The notes below the pieces were generated by a model. It saw nothing but the letters and a program-made list of their open reading frames with translations, made no database searches and was not told where the DNA came from. The position numbers and the translations under genes were made by a program. Shown piece after piece: positions 50,547 through 58,351 of a stretch of DNA of 64,000 bases. The DNA lies in the NCBI GenBank assembly GCA_964577955.1, contig CAZOAZ010000015.1, forward strand, positions 52,618 through 116,617. The letters run 5' to 3'. The DNA comes from CADEEX01 sp964577955. GTDB lineage: Bacteria > Acidobacteriota > Vicinamibacteria > Vicinamibacterales > CAVVIG01. Numbering within the stretch: position 1 is the stretch's first letter; the number at the start of each line of letters is the position of its first letter.

Positions 50547-51464
50547 ATGCGCGCGTCAACTGGCGACAATCCGGCTAACCAGCCTCCGCCAAGGCTACGG
50601 CGGTCCGCCGAAGCGCTTCGCGCGAAGGCGGAAGCCGGATCCCACAGCGCGGCACAGCGCAAAGCAGCGGAGCACAACGTCGCGGAGTATCTAATCGAGG
50701 CCGCTGCGCTCGGCACGTTCATGGTCTCGGCCGCCGTCTTCACGACGCTGCTGTTTCACCCGGCGTCGCCCGTCACGCGGGCCGTCCACAACGAAACCCT
50801 TCGCCGCGGGCTCATGGGACTGGCGATGGGGGGCACGGCGATGTCGATCGTCTACTCGCCCTGGGGCCAGCGGTCGGGCGCGCACATGAACCCGGCGCTG
50901 ACGCTGACGTTCTTTCGTCTCGGCAAAGTGTCCGGACGGCTCGCGTTCGGCTACATCACGGCACAGGTGATCGGCGCCGCGGCCGGCATGCTCCTGGCCA
51001 CAGCCACCCTGCGCGATCTCGTCGCCCACCCTTCAGTGAATTACGTGGTCACCCGGCCAGGCGGATTGGGGCCGGCCGTCGCGTTTCTGGCCGAACTGAT
51101 GATCGCCTTCGGCATGATGCTCACCGTCCTGACGATGACGAACACGAGGAGGCTGGCACGGTGGACCGGTGTCGTGGCCGGCCTGCTGGTGTGCGTCTAC
51201 ATCACGTTCGAAGCGCCGCTCTCGGGCATGAGCATGAATCCGGCGCGGACGTTCGGGTCAGACTTCGTCGCCGGAAGCTTTCCCGGATTCTGGATCTATC
51301 TCGTGGCTCCGACGATCGGCATGCTGGCGGCGGCGGAACTCTACGTACGCCGCCGCGGGCTGACCGGCGTGATCTGCGCGAAGCTCCATCATCCAGCAGC
51401 CGGCCCCTGCGTCTTTGGTTGCGACGCGAAACCTGCGGCGCCGCCGAACATCGAAGCGGCATGA
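50547..51464 (+). CDS. Aquaporin/MIP-family channel with repeat-derived N-terminus
   Basis: A 305-residue protein with six membrane helices and two pore half-helices carrying HMNPALT (near residue 113) and SMNPARTFG (near residue 231). It conducts water or small solutes. The long N-terminal lead (DNPANQPPPRLRRSAEALR and on) is encoded by a long composite repeat at 50568-50645, ahead of the first helix (about residues 48-70). The ATG at 50547 is the first plausible start in frame. The C-terminal tail contains CDAKPAAPPN. The GMC oxidoreductase gene overlaps its stop by ATGA. Confidence 0.9.
   Translation: MRASTGDNPANQPPPRLRRSAEALRAKAEAGSHSAAQRKAAEHNVAEYLIEAAALGTFMVSAAVFTTLLFHPASPVTRAVHNETLRRGLMGLAMGGTAMSIVYSPWGQRSGAHMNPALTLTFFRLGKVSGRLAFGYITAQVIGAAAGMLLATATLRDLVAHPSVNYVVTRPGGLGPAVAFLAELMIAFGMMLTVLTMTNTRRLARWTGVVAGLLVCVYITFEAPLSGMSMNPARTFGSDFVAGSFPGFWIYLVAPTIGMLAAAELYVRRRGLTGVICAKLHHPAAGPCVFGCDAKPAAPPNIEAA
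50568..50645 (+). repeat. Long composite palindromic repeat, in frame in the aquaporin-like gene
   Basis: A 78-base unit. The outer arms match the short repeat (AATCCGGCT / AGCCGGATC plus CCAC); the interior includes the block AGCCTCCGCCAAGGCTACGG, which is the reverse of that in the 33828-33878 unit, and a second dyad AAGCGCTTCGCGCGAAGGCG. Confidence 0.88.
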
Positions 51465-53032
51465 CCCACTACGACGTGATCATCATCGGCAGCGGCGCCG
51501 GCGGCGGCACCCTCGCTTATCACCTGGCCTCGTCCGGCAAGCGGATCCTGATTCTCGAACGCGGCGACTACGTCCGCCGTGAAAAGGAGAACTGGAGCTC
51601 ACGCGCCGTCAACGTCGAGGGGCGATACGGCACCAAGGAAGTCTGGAAGGACAAGAACGGCCAGCCCCTGCATCCGCACACGAACTACAACGTCGGCGGC
51701 AACACCAAATTCTATGGGGCGGCGCTGTTTCGCCTGCGCGAACGCGACTTCGGCGAGTTGACGCATCACGGCGGGGTCTCGCCGGCGTGGCCGATCGGCT
51801 ACGCCGACCTCGAGCCGTACTATACCCAGGCCGAACGGCTCTATCAGGTCCACGGCGAGCGCGGCGTCGACCCGACCGACCCGTGGGCGAGCGCGCCGTA
51901 CCGCTTTCCGGCGGTCCAGCACGAACCGCGCATCCAGCGCCTGCACGACGACCTGGTCGCCAATGGATTACGGCCGTTCCATGTTCCGCTCGGCGTGATG
52001 CTCGACGAAGCCAATCCGCAGACCAGCCGCTGCATCCGCTGCGAGACGTGCGATGGCTTCCCGTGCCTGGTGCATGCCAAGAGCGACGCGGAAGTCGTCG
52101 CCATTCAGCCGGCGCTGGCGCTCTCGAACGTGACCCTCCTGACGAATGCCAAAGTCGCGCGATTGCTCACGAGCGCCTCGGGTCGCGAAGTCACCGGCGT
52201 GGCGGTGGACCGACAGGGACGCGAAGAACTGTTCGCCGGCGACATCGTCGTGTCGTCATGTGGGGCGATCAATTCGGCGGCGCTGCTGCTGCGCTCGGCC
52301 AACGACAGGCATCCACACGGGCTGGCCAACGGGTCGGGTGTCGTTGGGCGCCACTACATGGGGCATGTGAACTCGGTCCTGCTGGCCATCTCGAGAACGC
52401 CGAACGCGACGGTGTTCCAGAAGACGCTTGGCGTCAATGACTTCTACTTTGGCGACGAGAGCTTTCCGTTCCCGATGGGGCACATTTCGTTTGTCGGAAA
52501 GCTCGACGCGATCGCCTTGTCGGCAGGAGCGCCCGCGTTTGTCCCCGGCATGACGCTCGAGGTGATGGCGAAGCATTCGCTCGATTTCTGGCTCACGTCC
52601 GAGGATTTGCCCGACCCGGACAACCGCGTCACGCTCGATCGCGATGGGAACATCGTGCTGTCGTATGCGCCGAACAACGACGCGGGCCACAAGCGGCTCA
52701 TCAAGAAGCTCGAACACCTGATGCAGCATCTCGACATGCAGCCGCACCTGATCCCTCGCAATCTCTTCGTCGGCAACCGCATTCCGCTGGCTGGCGTCGC
52801 GCACCAGAACGGCACGGTGCGGTTCGGCCACGATCCGCGGTCATCCGCGCTGGACGTCAACTGCAAAGCGCACGAGCTCGACAATTTCTACGTGGTCGAC
52901 GGGAGCTTTTTCCCGTCGAGCGGCGCGGTCAACCCGGCGCTGACGATCATGGCCAACGCCTTGCGGGTCGGCGACCGAATCCTCGAGCGCCTGAGCGCCA
53001 GCCGGGAACAGCGGATGGAGGTAGCGCAATGA
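51461..53032 (+). CDS. GMC-family FAD-dependent oxidoreductase
   Basis: A 523-residue flavoprotein. The FAD-binding start is DVIIIGSGAGGGTLAYHLAS, with ERGDYVRREKENWSSRAVNV and the later GMC-type DGSFFPSSGAVNPALTIMAN containing the residues that pack against FAD. A cysteine-rich segment RCIRCETCDGFPC (about residues 189-201) is unusual for classical GMC enzymes and could bind a metal or iron-sulfur group. The substrate is likely an alcohol or sugar alcohol. It overlaps the aquaporin-like gene and the VOC gene by ATGA. Confidence 0.92.
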   Translation: MTHYDVIIIGSGAGGGTLAYHLASSGKRILILERGDYVRREKENWSSRAVNVEGRYGTKEVWKDKNGQPLHPHTNYNVGGNTKFYGAALFRLRERDFGELTHHGGVSPAWPIGYADLEPYYTQAERLYQVHGERGVDPTDPWASAPYRFPAVQHEPRIQRLHDDLVANGLRPFHVPLGVMLDEANPQTSRCIRCETCDGFPCLVHAKSDAEVVAIQPALALSNVTLLTNAKVARLLTSASGREVTGVAVDRQGREELFAGDIVVSSCGAINSAALLLRSANDRHPHGLANGSGVVGRHYMGHVNSVLLAISRTPNATVFQKTLGVNDFYFGDESFPFPMGHISFVGKLDAIALSAGAPAFVPGMTLEVMAKHSLDFWLTSEDLPDPDNRVTLDRDGNIVLSYAPNNDAGHKRLIKKLEHLMQHLDMQPHLIPRNLFVGNRIPLAGVAHQNGTVRFGHDPRSSALDVNCKAHELDNFYVVDGSFFPSSGAVNPALTIMANALRVGDRILERLSASREQRMEVAQ

Positions 53033-54129
53033 CGGGGCGGGCAGGGCAGGCGGGGCTGGCAGGGCAGGCGAAGGCTCGAGGCGTTTCGAGCGGTCTCGCA
53101 GGTGCTGCACTGGTCAGCCTGCTGGCAGGATGGCTCTTCGGACTGACACCTGTAGCCACGAACGCGGCGCCGTCAACCACCAGCGCGCCCTTGCCCGTGC
53201 GTTCCGTCGAAACCGTCGGCTTTACCGTGTCCGATATGGACAGTGCGCTGGCGTTCTATACCGGCGTGCTGCCGTTCCAGAAGATCTCGGACACCGAGGT
53301 GTCGGGCCGGCCGTACGAATTGCTCACGGGCGTCTTTGGTGCCCGCAGTCGCGTTGCACGGCTCCGGCTCGGGGCCGAAGAGATCGAGTTGACCGAGTTT
53401 CTGGCGCCGAGGGGGCGGCCCGTCGCGTCGGATATTCGGGCCAACGATCGGGTCTTTCAGCACATCGCGATTGTCGTCAGCGACATGGCCAAGGCGTACG
53501 CGCGCCTCCGCGAGCGCGGCGTCGCGCACGCGTCAACGGGGCCGCAGCGCCTACCGGACTGGAATCCGAACGCCGGCGGCATCAGCGCGTTCTATTTCCG
53601 CGATCCCGACGGTCACTTCCTGGAAGTCATCGGGTTCCCCGTCGGCAAAGGGCTGCAGCGATGGCATGACGCGACCTCGGCGTTGTTCCTCGGTATCGAC
53701 CACACCGCCATCGTCGTGGACGACACCAACCGATCACTGGCCTTCTATCGCGACACGCTCGGCCTGCAGCTCGCGGGTGAGAGCGAGAACTACGACGTCG
53801 AGCAGGAACACCTGAACAACGTGTTCGGCGCGCGGCTCCGTATCACCTCGCTCCGAGCCGCCGCGGGGCCCGGCATCGAGTTGCTCGAATACCTGGCGCC
53901 GCGTGACGGGCGCCCTGCTCCCGCGGACTTGCGCGCGAACGACATCGCCCACTGGCAGACGACGCTCGTCGCGGACCGTCTGGATCCGCTGCTCGGTCTC
54001 GCCCGTGCGCACCGGATCGCGCTGGTGTCTCCGGGGACAATCGACGCGTCCGCGCTGCCGTTCGCGACAAACGCCGCCGCCCTCACTCGCGATCCCGACG
54101 GCCACGGCATCCGCCTCTTTGCGCGCTAG
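53029..54129 (+). CDS. Exported double VOC (glyoxalase-fold) protein
   Basis: A 366-residue protein with an N-terminal membrane or signal segment (about 20-45). Two vicinal-oxygen-chelate domains follow (about 58-210 and 222-365), each with the paired strands typical of the fold: VGFTVSDMDSALAFYTGVL with HIAIVVSDMAKAYARLRERG and YFRDPDGHFLEVIG; DHTAIVVDDTNRSLAFYRDT with RDPDGHGIRLF. Histidine and glutamate ligands are present in the first pair. The start of the gene is a GGCAGGGCAGGC-type run. Its substrate may be linked to the GMC oxidase product. It is coupled by ATGA to that gene. Confidence 0.9.
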   Translation: MTGRAGQAGLAGQAKARGVSSGLAGAALVSLLAGWLFGLTPVATNAAPSTTSAPLPVRSVETVGFTVSDMDSALAFYTGVLPFQKISDTEVSGRPYELLTGVFGARSRVARLRLGAEEIELTEFLAPRGRPVASDIRANDRVFQHIAIVVSDMAKAYARLRERGVAHASTGPQRLPDWNPNAGGISAFYFRDPDGHFLEVIGFPVGKGLQRWHDATSALFLGIDHTAIVVDDTNRSLAFYRDTLGLQLAGESENYDVEQEHLNNVFGARLRITSLRAAAGPGIELLEYLAPRDGRPAPADLRANDIAHWQTTLVADRLDPLLGLARAHRIALVSPGTIDASALPFATNAAALTRDPDGHGIRLFAR

Positions 54130-54143
54130 ACGGAGGACAGTAC

Positions 54144-54196
54144 GTGGCGTCCGGCTTTAGCCGGACCTTGAGAATCCGGCTGAAGCCGGATTCCAC
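54144..54196. repeat. Palindromic repeat pair between VOC and GNAT genes
   Basis: Units 54144-54167 (GTGG, CGTCCGGCT / AGCCGGACC) and 54173-54196 (AATCCGGCT / AGCCGGATT plus CCAC), intergenic, 15 bases ahead of the GNAT start. Confidence 0.9.
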
Positions 54197-54211
54197 GTAA
54201 TATTCAGGTCG

Positions 54212-54664
54212 ATGCACAAGATCGTGATTCGCCCCGCAGTCGTCTCCGAGCGCGAGGCGCTCGAAGCGCTGCAGCGGCGTGCGTCGCTGAACAACCCCGG
54301 GGATCGCGATGCCCTGCTCGCCAACCCTGACGCCATCGAAGTCCCCGCTCAGCAGATCGCCGCCGGACAGGTCTTCGTCGCGGAACGCGACCGGGCGATC
54401 GCGGGATTCGCCGCCGTGCTGCCGCGCGAAGATCGGGACACGGAACTCGATGCCCTCTTCGTCGAACCGCACCTCTGGGGGTACGGCATCGGACGCGTGT
54501 TGGTCGAATCCTGCGCGGACTACGCTCGGGCGCACGGATCGACGGCGCTGCACGTGGTCGGCAATCCGCATGCGGAGGGGTTCTACAAGGCATGCGGTTT
54601 CGAGCTGCTCGGCACGACCGAGACCCGCTTTGGCGTCGGCCTGTCATTCCGACGGGCGCTGTGA
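54212..54664 (+). CDS. GNAT-family acetyltransferase
   Basis: A 150-residue N-acetyltransferase-fold protein with the acetyl-CoA-binding segment LFVEPHLWGYGIGRVLVESC (including the GYGIG loop) and the C-terminal NPHAEGFYKACGFELLGT typical of the family. Its substrate cannot be read from the sequence. It is the last plus-strand gene before a convergent neighbour; a repeat lies just after its stop (54670). Confidence 0.9.
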   Translation: MHKIVIRPAVVSEREALEALQRRASLNNPGDRDALLANPDAIEVPAQQIAAGQVFVAERDRAIAGFAAVLPREDRDTELDALFVEPHLWGYGIGRVLVESCADYARAHGSTALHVVGNPHAEGFYKACGFELLGTTETRFGVGLSFRRAL

Positions 54665-54669
54665 GAATC

Positions 54670-54693
54670 GTGGAATCCGGCTTCAGCCGGATT
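54670..54693. repeat. Palindromic repeat between convergent GNAT and fusion genes
   Basis: GTGG plus arms AATCCGGCT / AGCCGGATT, 5 bases after the GNAT stop and 2 bases beyond the end of the convergent gene. Confidence 0.9.
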
Positions 54694-54695
54694 CG

Positions 54696-57131
54696 TTACG
54701 CACGTGACGTCAGATGCGCGCGGGAACTGCGCGAGTACTCGCGCATCAGTCGCATCAGCGTCGCGACCGACGATGGCGCATGGCCGCGCGCCCGGTTCTC
54801 GGCGCCGATCTCGAACGCGATCCGCCACTGCTCCATCAAGACGCGATAGGCACTCAGAATCGGCGTGCCGGGATGATAGATGTGCGTGGCCTCGGCGGTG
54901 ACGCCGTTCAGCTCCAGGATCTTGAACCCCTGGCCAGCGCGAAAGGCCTCGCGTCCGCCAGGCACCCGAACGTCGTAGCGGCCGAAGAAGAAGCCGTCGA
55001 AGCTCTTCGAGATCGTGTCGAACCGCTCTTCGAGCGCGTGCGTCCACATGGCGCGGCCGTCGAGGAACATCGCGCCGCGGCAATGAGAGCCGAGTTCGAC
55101 AAGTGGCACCGCCACGCCGTCGTTCGGGACCGTCGACAGCCGGTCATGGTGCCGCTGGAGGTAGAGCGCGGCGGCACACACGGCGCGGTCGTCGTCCAGA
55201 ATCAACCGCTCGAGCGTCCGGTGACCGTCACCGGTCACGCTCGTGAGGCGCTTCTCCGTGATCGAGAAGACGTGCCCACGCGCTTCTGACGGCCGGCGGT
55301 AGTAGAAGACGCCGAACTCGTCGCCACCCGCGTATTCCTGCACGATCGTGTCGACCGACGAACGCGCGAGCATCTCGCTGAGCATGTCCGGTCCACGGAC
55401 AACCACGACACCCGATCCGCGCTGCCCCTGGTTCGGCTTCAGCACGATCGGAAAAGTCAGCCCATTCGACGACATGAAGGCCTGAGTTCGCGACAGTTTC
55501 TCGGTGTGGTCCCACGAACCGTCGAGCAGCGTCGCACGCGCGACGAAGTCGCCGGCGCCCGCCAGGCCGCGCAGGATGTCGAACTTCGATTCGCCGACGA
55601 AGCCGCCGGCGAGGATCGCCGGATTGGCCGTCGTGAAGAGCGTCGCGCTCCGGTGCTTGATCATCAGCCAGACGAGATAGGCAAAGAGCGGCGGATAGAA
55701 CATCCACGGCGGCCAGAACTCCCACATCGTCGTTCTTCGCCATGTGGACAGGAGGAGCCGGCGCCGGCGCGGAGTGGAGAGCGCCGCGCCAAGACGAATT
55801 GTGGCGAATACGAGTGCCGCGACCAGGACATCGCGAAGGTAGGCGGAACGAATCACCGTCACGGGCGTCCTCAAGAGCAGCCAGCTCAGGACGCCGGCGG
55901 CGCCGACGAAGCCAAGCGTTTGCCCCGCGCGGCGCCCGGCGGCTTGCCAGCGGTTCGGCGGCCGATCGCCGCGCCACCAGTGACGGAAGCCGGCGCCGGC
56001 GAGCGCGCCCAGCACGCAGGACACTGCGGCAAACACCAGATTGATGCGGCCGCGCGCCGCCAGCAGGCCGGCAAACGTCGAGGTCAGCAGCGGCGCGGCC
56101 ATGGACGTGGCGCTCAGCACGCCGCCATAGACGGTAGCCGCGATACCGCGGACCCGCGGCAAGTCCCACGCGTCGCGGACCCGCGCCGCGTCCCGGACGC
56201 GCTCGGCGCTGGCCTGCCCACGCGAACGGGCGCGCCCAGCCTCGACGCGCTCCACGAAAGGACCAATGGCGCCGGCCAGTTCGTCCGCCATCATGAATGT
56301 CATGAAGTGGTCGCTGTCGAAGGTGACCAGCTCGCTCTGCGGAATCAACCGGTGATGTTCCACCGCCGCGTCGAACGGCACCAGCATGTCGCCGGTGCCG
56401 TGCACGAGCAGCGTCGGGACCGTCACCTGCTGCAGGACGCCGCGTAGTGGTCGTTGATCCGAATCGAAGAAGTTGCGGGCGTACGGTACGCCAGGGCCGC
56501 GATCGAGAAGCCCGAAGTGCGGCGTCCCTTCACGAAGCGCGAGAAGCCCGAGGAGCTGCGCGCCGTGCACCAGATGATTCACGTAGTAGTCGCCGGTCAG
56601 CTCCAGTTCCTGCAGGCCAATCGACGACAGCATGACGAGCGAGGCCACACGTTCGGGCGAGAGGTCGAGGAGACTCAGCGCCGCGCCGCCGCCCATGCTG
56701 TAGCCAACGACGTGCGCTCGCCTAATCCCGAGCCGATCGAGCAGCTGGATCAGATACCGCGCGTGCGCGCGAAACGAGTAGTCGGGCAGTTCGCGTGAGG
56801 ACGCGCCAAATCCAGGCAGGTCGGGCACGATGACCCGCGCCTTCTGCGCCAGCAGCGGCGCCATGCGGCGAAAGTTGTCCCTGTCGCCAGGACTCCCGTG
56901 CAAGAGCAGGATGATCGGCCCGCCACCCGGCAGCGTCGTTCCGTACTCGTCGTAGGCGATTCGAACCGACGCCGGCACCAATCGTTCGCGATCGACAGCC
57001 TGGACCTCTGCTCGCGGCGTGCGGGCGTCGATCGGGGAGTCACTCGCCTGACGCGAGCGCACGATGAGCGACACGAGAAGAAGCGCCGCGTAGCCCATCG
57101 CGACGATTGGTCGTCTTCCTCGCAGCGTCAT
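54696..57131 (-). CDS. Alpha/beta-hydrolase - membrane - ATP-grasp-like triple fusion
   Basis: An 811-residue protein with an N-terminal membrane anchor (about 11-24). Residues about 55-305 are an alpha/beta hydrolase (HGSPGD oxyanion region, nucleophile S145 in GYSMGGG, FDSDHF histidine). About residues 340-510 hold several membrane segments (CVLGALAGAGFRHW, TLGFVGAAGVLSWLLL, MFYPPLFAYLVWLMI). The C-terminal ~270 residues resemble an ATP-grasp ligase (IVLKPNQGQRGSGVVVVRGP, IVQEYAGGDEFGVFYYRRP, KILELNGVTAEATHIYHPG). A ligase plus a hydrolase on a membrane suggests making or remodelling an amide- or ester-linked envelope component. I know no close family with this order. Confidence 0.82.
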   Translation of the reverse strand: MTLRGRRPIVAMGYAALLLVSLIVRSRQASDSPIDARTPRAEVQAVDRERLVPASVRIAYDEYGTTLPGGGPIILLLHGSPGDRDNFRRMAPLLAQKARVIVPDLPGFGASSRELPDYSFRAHARYLIQLLDRLGIRRAHVVGYSMGGGAALSLLDLSPERVASLVMLSSIGLQELELTGDYYVNHLVHGAQLLGLLALREGTPHFGLLDRGPGVPYARNFFDSDQRPLRGVLQQVTVPTLLVHGTGDMLVPFDAAVEHHRLIPQSELVTFDSDHFMTFMMADELAGAIGPFVERVEAGRARSRGQASAERVRDAARVRDAWDLPRVRGIAATVYGGVLSATSMAAPLLTSTFAGLLAARGRINLVFAAVSCVLGALAGAGFRHWWRGDRPPNRWQAAGRRAGQTLGFVGAAGVLSWLLLRTPVTVIRSAYLRDVLVAALVFATIRLGAALSTPRRRRLLLSTWRRTTMWEFWPPWMFYPPLFAYLVWLMIKHRSATLFTTANPAILAGGFVGESKFDILRGLAGAGDFVARATLLDGSWDHTEKLSRTQAFMSSNGLTFPIVLKPNQGQRGSGVVVVRGPDMLSEMLARSSVDTIVQEYAGGDEFGVFYYRRPSEARGHVFSITEKRLTSVTGDGHRTLERLILDDDRAVCAAALYLQRHHDRLSTVPNDGVAVPLVELGSHCRGAMFLDGRAMWTHALEERFDTISKSFDGFFFGRYDVRVPGGREAFRAGQGFKILELNGVTAEATHIYHPGTPILSAYRVLMEQWRIAFEIGAENRARGHAPSSVATLMRLMREYSRSSRAHLTSRA

Positions 57132-57432
57132 TGGCGGTTCTCGTTCGATGCCAGGCCTCGCGTGCGTGTTTCATGACGTAATGCAATCCGGCTGAAGCCG
57201 GATCCCACGACAGGCCGGATCCCACGACAGGCCGGATCCTACGACGGAGTCCCACGAGATTTCGTGGGTCCCACGAGGCCGGCACGCTCCTCCTCCCACG
57301 ACATTTCGGAGTCGAGCGCAACGAGCCAATCACCCATGCAAGTGCAAGTTCTTCTCTCTGAGCCAGATCCGAGCCTTTGCTGACGGGAGCGGAATCGAGG
57401 CACGTGGGTTGCTCTATGGCCGGGCGAATCCC
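57132..57432. other. Repeat-rich gap upstream of the STAS-sigma operon
   Basis: About 300 bases. It contains one full palindromic repeat and several broken copies (57185-57245), then a stretch with no recognisable gene. It separates the divergent fusion gene and the STAS gene, so promoters for both are expected here. Confidence 0.5.
57185..57245. repeat. Palindromic repeat with truncated tandem copies
   Basis: A full unit at 57185-57208 (AATCCGGCT / AGCCGGATC plus CCAC) is followed by two near-identical partial units (CAGGCCGGATCCCACGA and a variant). Confidence 0.8.
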
Positions 57433-57765
57433 ATGTTGAAGATTTCCAACGACGGTCGAACGAGAAAGTCGCGCGGCACGGTCCTGACACTGGAAGGACA
57501 GGTGGTGGGCCCCTGGGTCGAGGAGCTGCGTCGTGTCTGCGACGAGATTCTCGAAACAATCCGGCTAAAGCCGGATTCCACGACTGACTCGGCGAGCGCA
57601 ACTGACTCGCCAATCCGGCTCACGCTCGATCTGTCCGAGGTGTCCTTCATCGACGCGGACGGTATCGCGCTGGTTCGCGCGCTGGCTTCCCGCGGCGCTC
57701 TCGTCACTCACGCATCGCTATTTGTCGCACAGCAGCTCAAAGAGGTCGGGCATGCTCACAGCTAA
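57433..57765 (+). CDS. STAS-like (anti-sigma antagonist-type) protein with an internal repeat
   Basis: A 110-residue protein. The first half (TVLTLEGQVVGPWVEELRRV, CDEILET) and the second half (LTLDLSEVSFIDADGIALVR, ALASRGA) are the strands and helices of a STAS domain, of which SpoIIAA-type antagonists are the best-known members. Between them, residues IRLKPDST come from a palindromic repeat (57558-57581) inserted in the middle of the fold, followed by DSASATDSPIR. The serine phosphorylated in antagonists is replaced in the DADG segment. The ATG at 57433 begins just ahead of the fold. The sigma gene overlaps its end by 14 bases. Confidence 0.78.
   Translation: MLKISNDGRTRKSRGTVLTLEGQVVGPWVEELRRVCDEILETIRLKPDSTTDSASATDSPIRLTLDLSEVSFIDADGIALVRALASRGALVTHASLFVAQQLKEVGHAHS
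57558..57581 (+). repeat. Palindromic repeat in frame inside the STAS-like gene
   Basis: Arms AATCCGGCT / AGCCGGATT plus CCAC. It encodes TIRLKPDST between two halves of the domain. Confidence 0.9.
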
Positions 57766-58351
57766 TGTCGTCGACGACACCACTCTGCTCGAGGCCCTTC
57801 GCGCCGGTCAGGACTGGGCCTTCGAGACCATGGTCAGGCTTTACGGCGGACGGCTGCTTGCCGTCGCGCGCCGGCTGACGCGAAACGACGAGGACGCGCG
57901 CGACGTGGTCCAGTCCGCGTACCTCAACGCCTTTCGGGCGCTCAAACAGTTCGAAGGCGGCTGCCAGCTCTCGACCTGGCTGCACCGGATTGTCGTCAAT
58001 ACCGCGCTGATGCGGCTGCGCGCGCGAAAGCGGAAGCCGGAAGAATCGATCGAGACGCTGCTCCCGACCTTCCAGGAGGACGGTCATCACGTCGAGCAGT
58101 TCTCGGACTGGTCGACGCCCGCCGATCAGCTCCTGCAGCAGAAAGAGACGCGCGCCACGGTCCGCGCCCGGATCGATGAACTGCCTGAGAACTATCGAGA
58201 GGTGCTGCTGCTCCGGGACATCGAGGAACTGTCGACCCAGGAAGTCGCCACGATGCTGTCGATCACGCCGACGGCGGTGAAGGTCCGTCTCCATCGGGCG
58301 CGCCAGGCGCTCTCCACGCTGCTGCGTCAGGATTTCGCGCAACCGGCGTGA
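57752..58351 (+). CDS. ECF-type RNA polymerase sigma factor
   Basis: A 199-residue sigma-70-family factor with region 2 (about 30-95; AVARRLTRNDEDARDVVQSA, YLNAFRALKQFEGGCQLSTW) and region 4 (about 140-190; LPENYREVLLLRDIEELSTQ, EVATMLSITPTAVKVRLHRA). Regions 1 and 3 are absent, as in the extracytoplasmic-function group. The ATG at 57752 has GAGG 6 bases upstream. It overlaps the STAS gene and, by GTGA, the acyltransferase gene. A zinc-finger anti-sigma-like gene lies far away at 62704, so its partner is not adjacent. Confidence 0.93.
   Translation: MLTANVVDDTTLLEALRAGQDWAFETMVRLYGGRLLAVARRLTRNDEDARDVVQSAYLNAFRALKQFEGGCQLSTWLHRIVVNTALMRLRARKRKPEESIETLLPTFQEDGHHVEQFSDWSTPADQLLQQKETRATVRARIDELPENYREVLLLRDIEELSTQEVATMLSITPTAVKVRLHRARQALSTLLRQDFAQPA

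Noticed and set aside
47697..51464. A 1255-codon open frame on the plus strand opposite the GH63-like gene
   Set aside because: Its first ~950 codons mirror the minus-strand hydrolase and have shadow-like composition; only the 3' part (from 50547) encodes a recognisable aquaporin-like channel.
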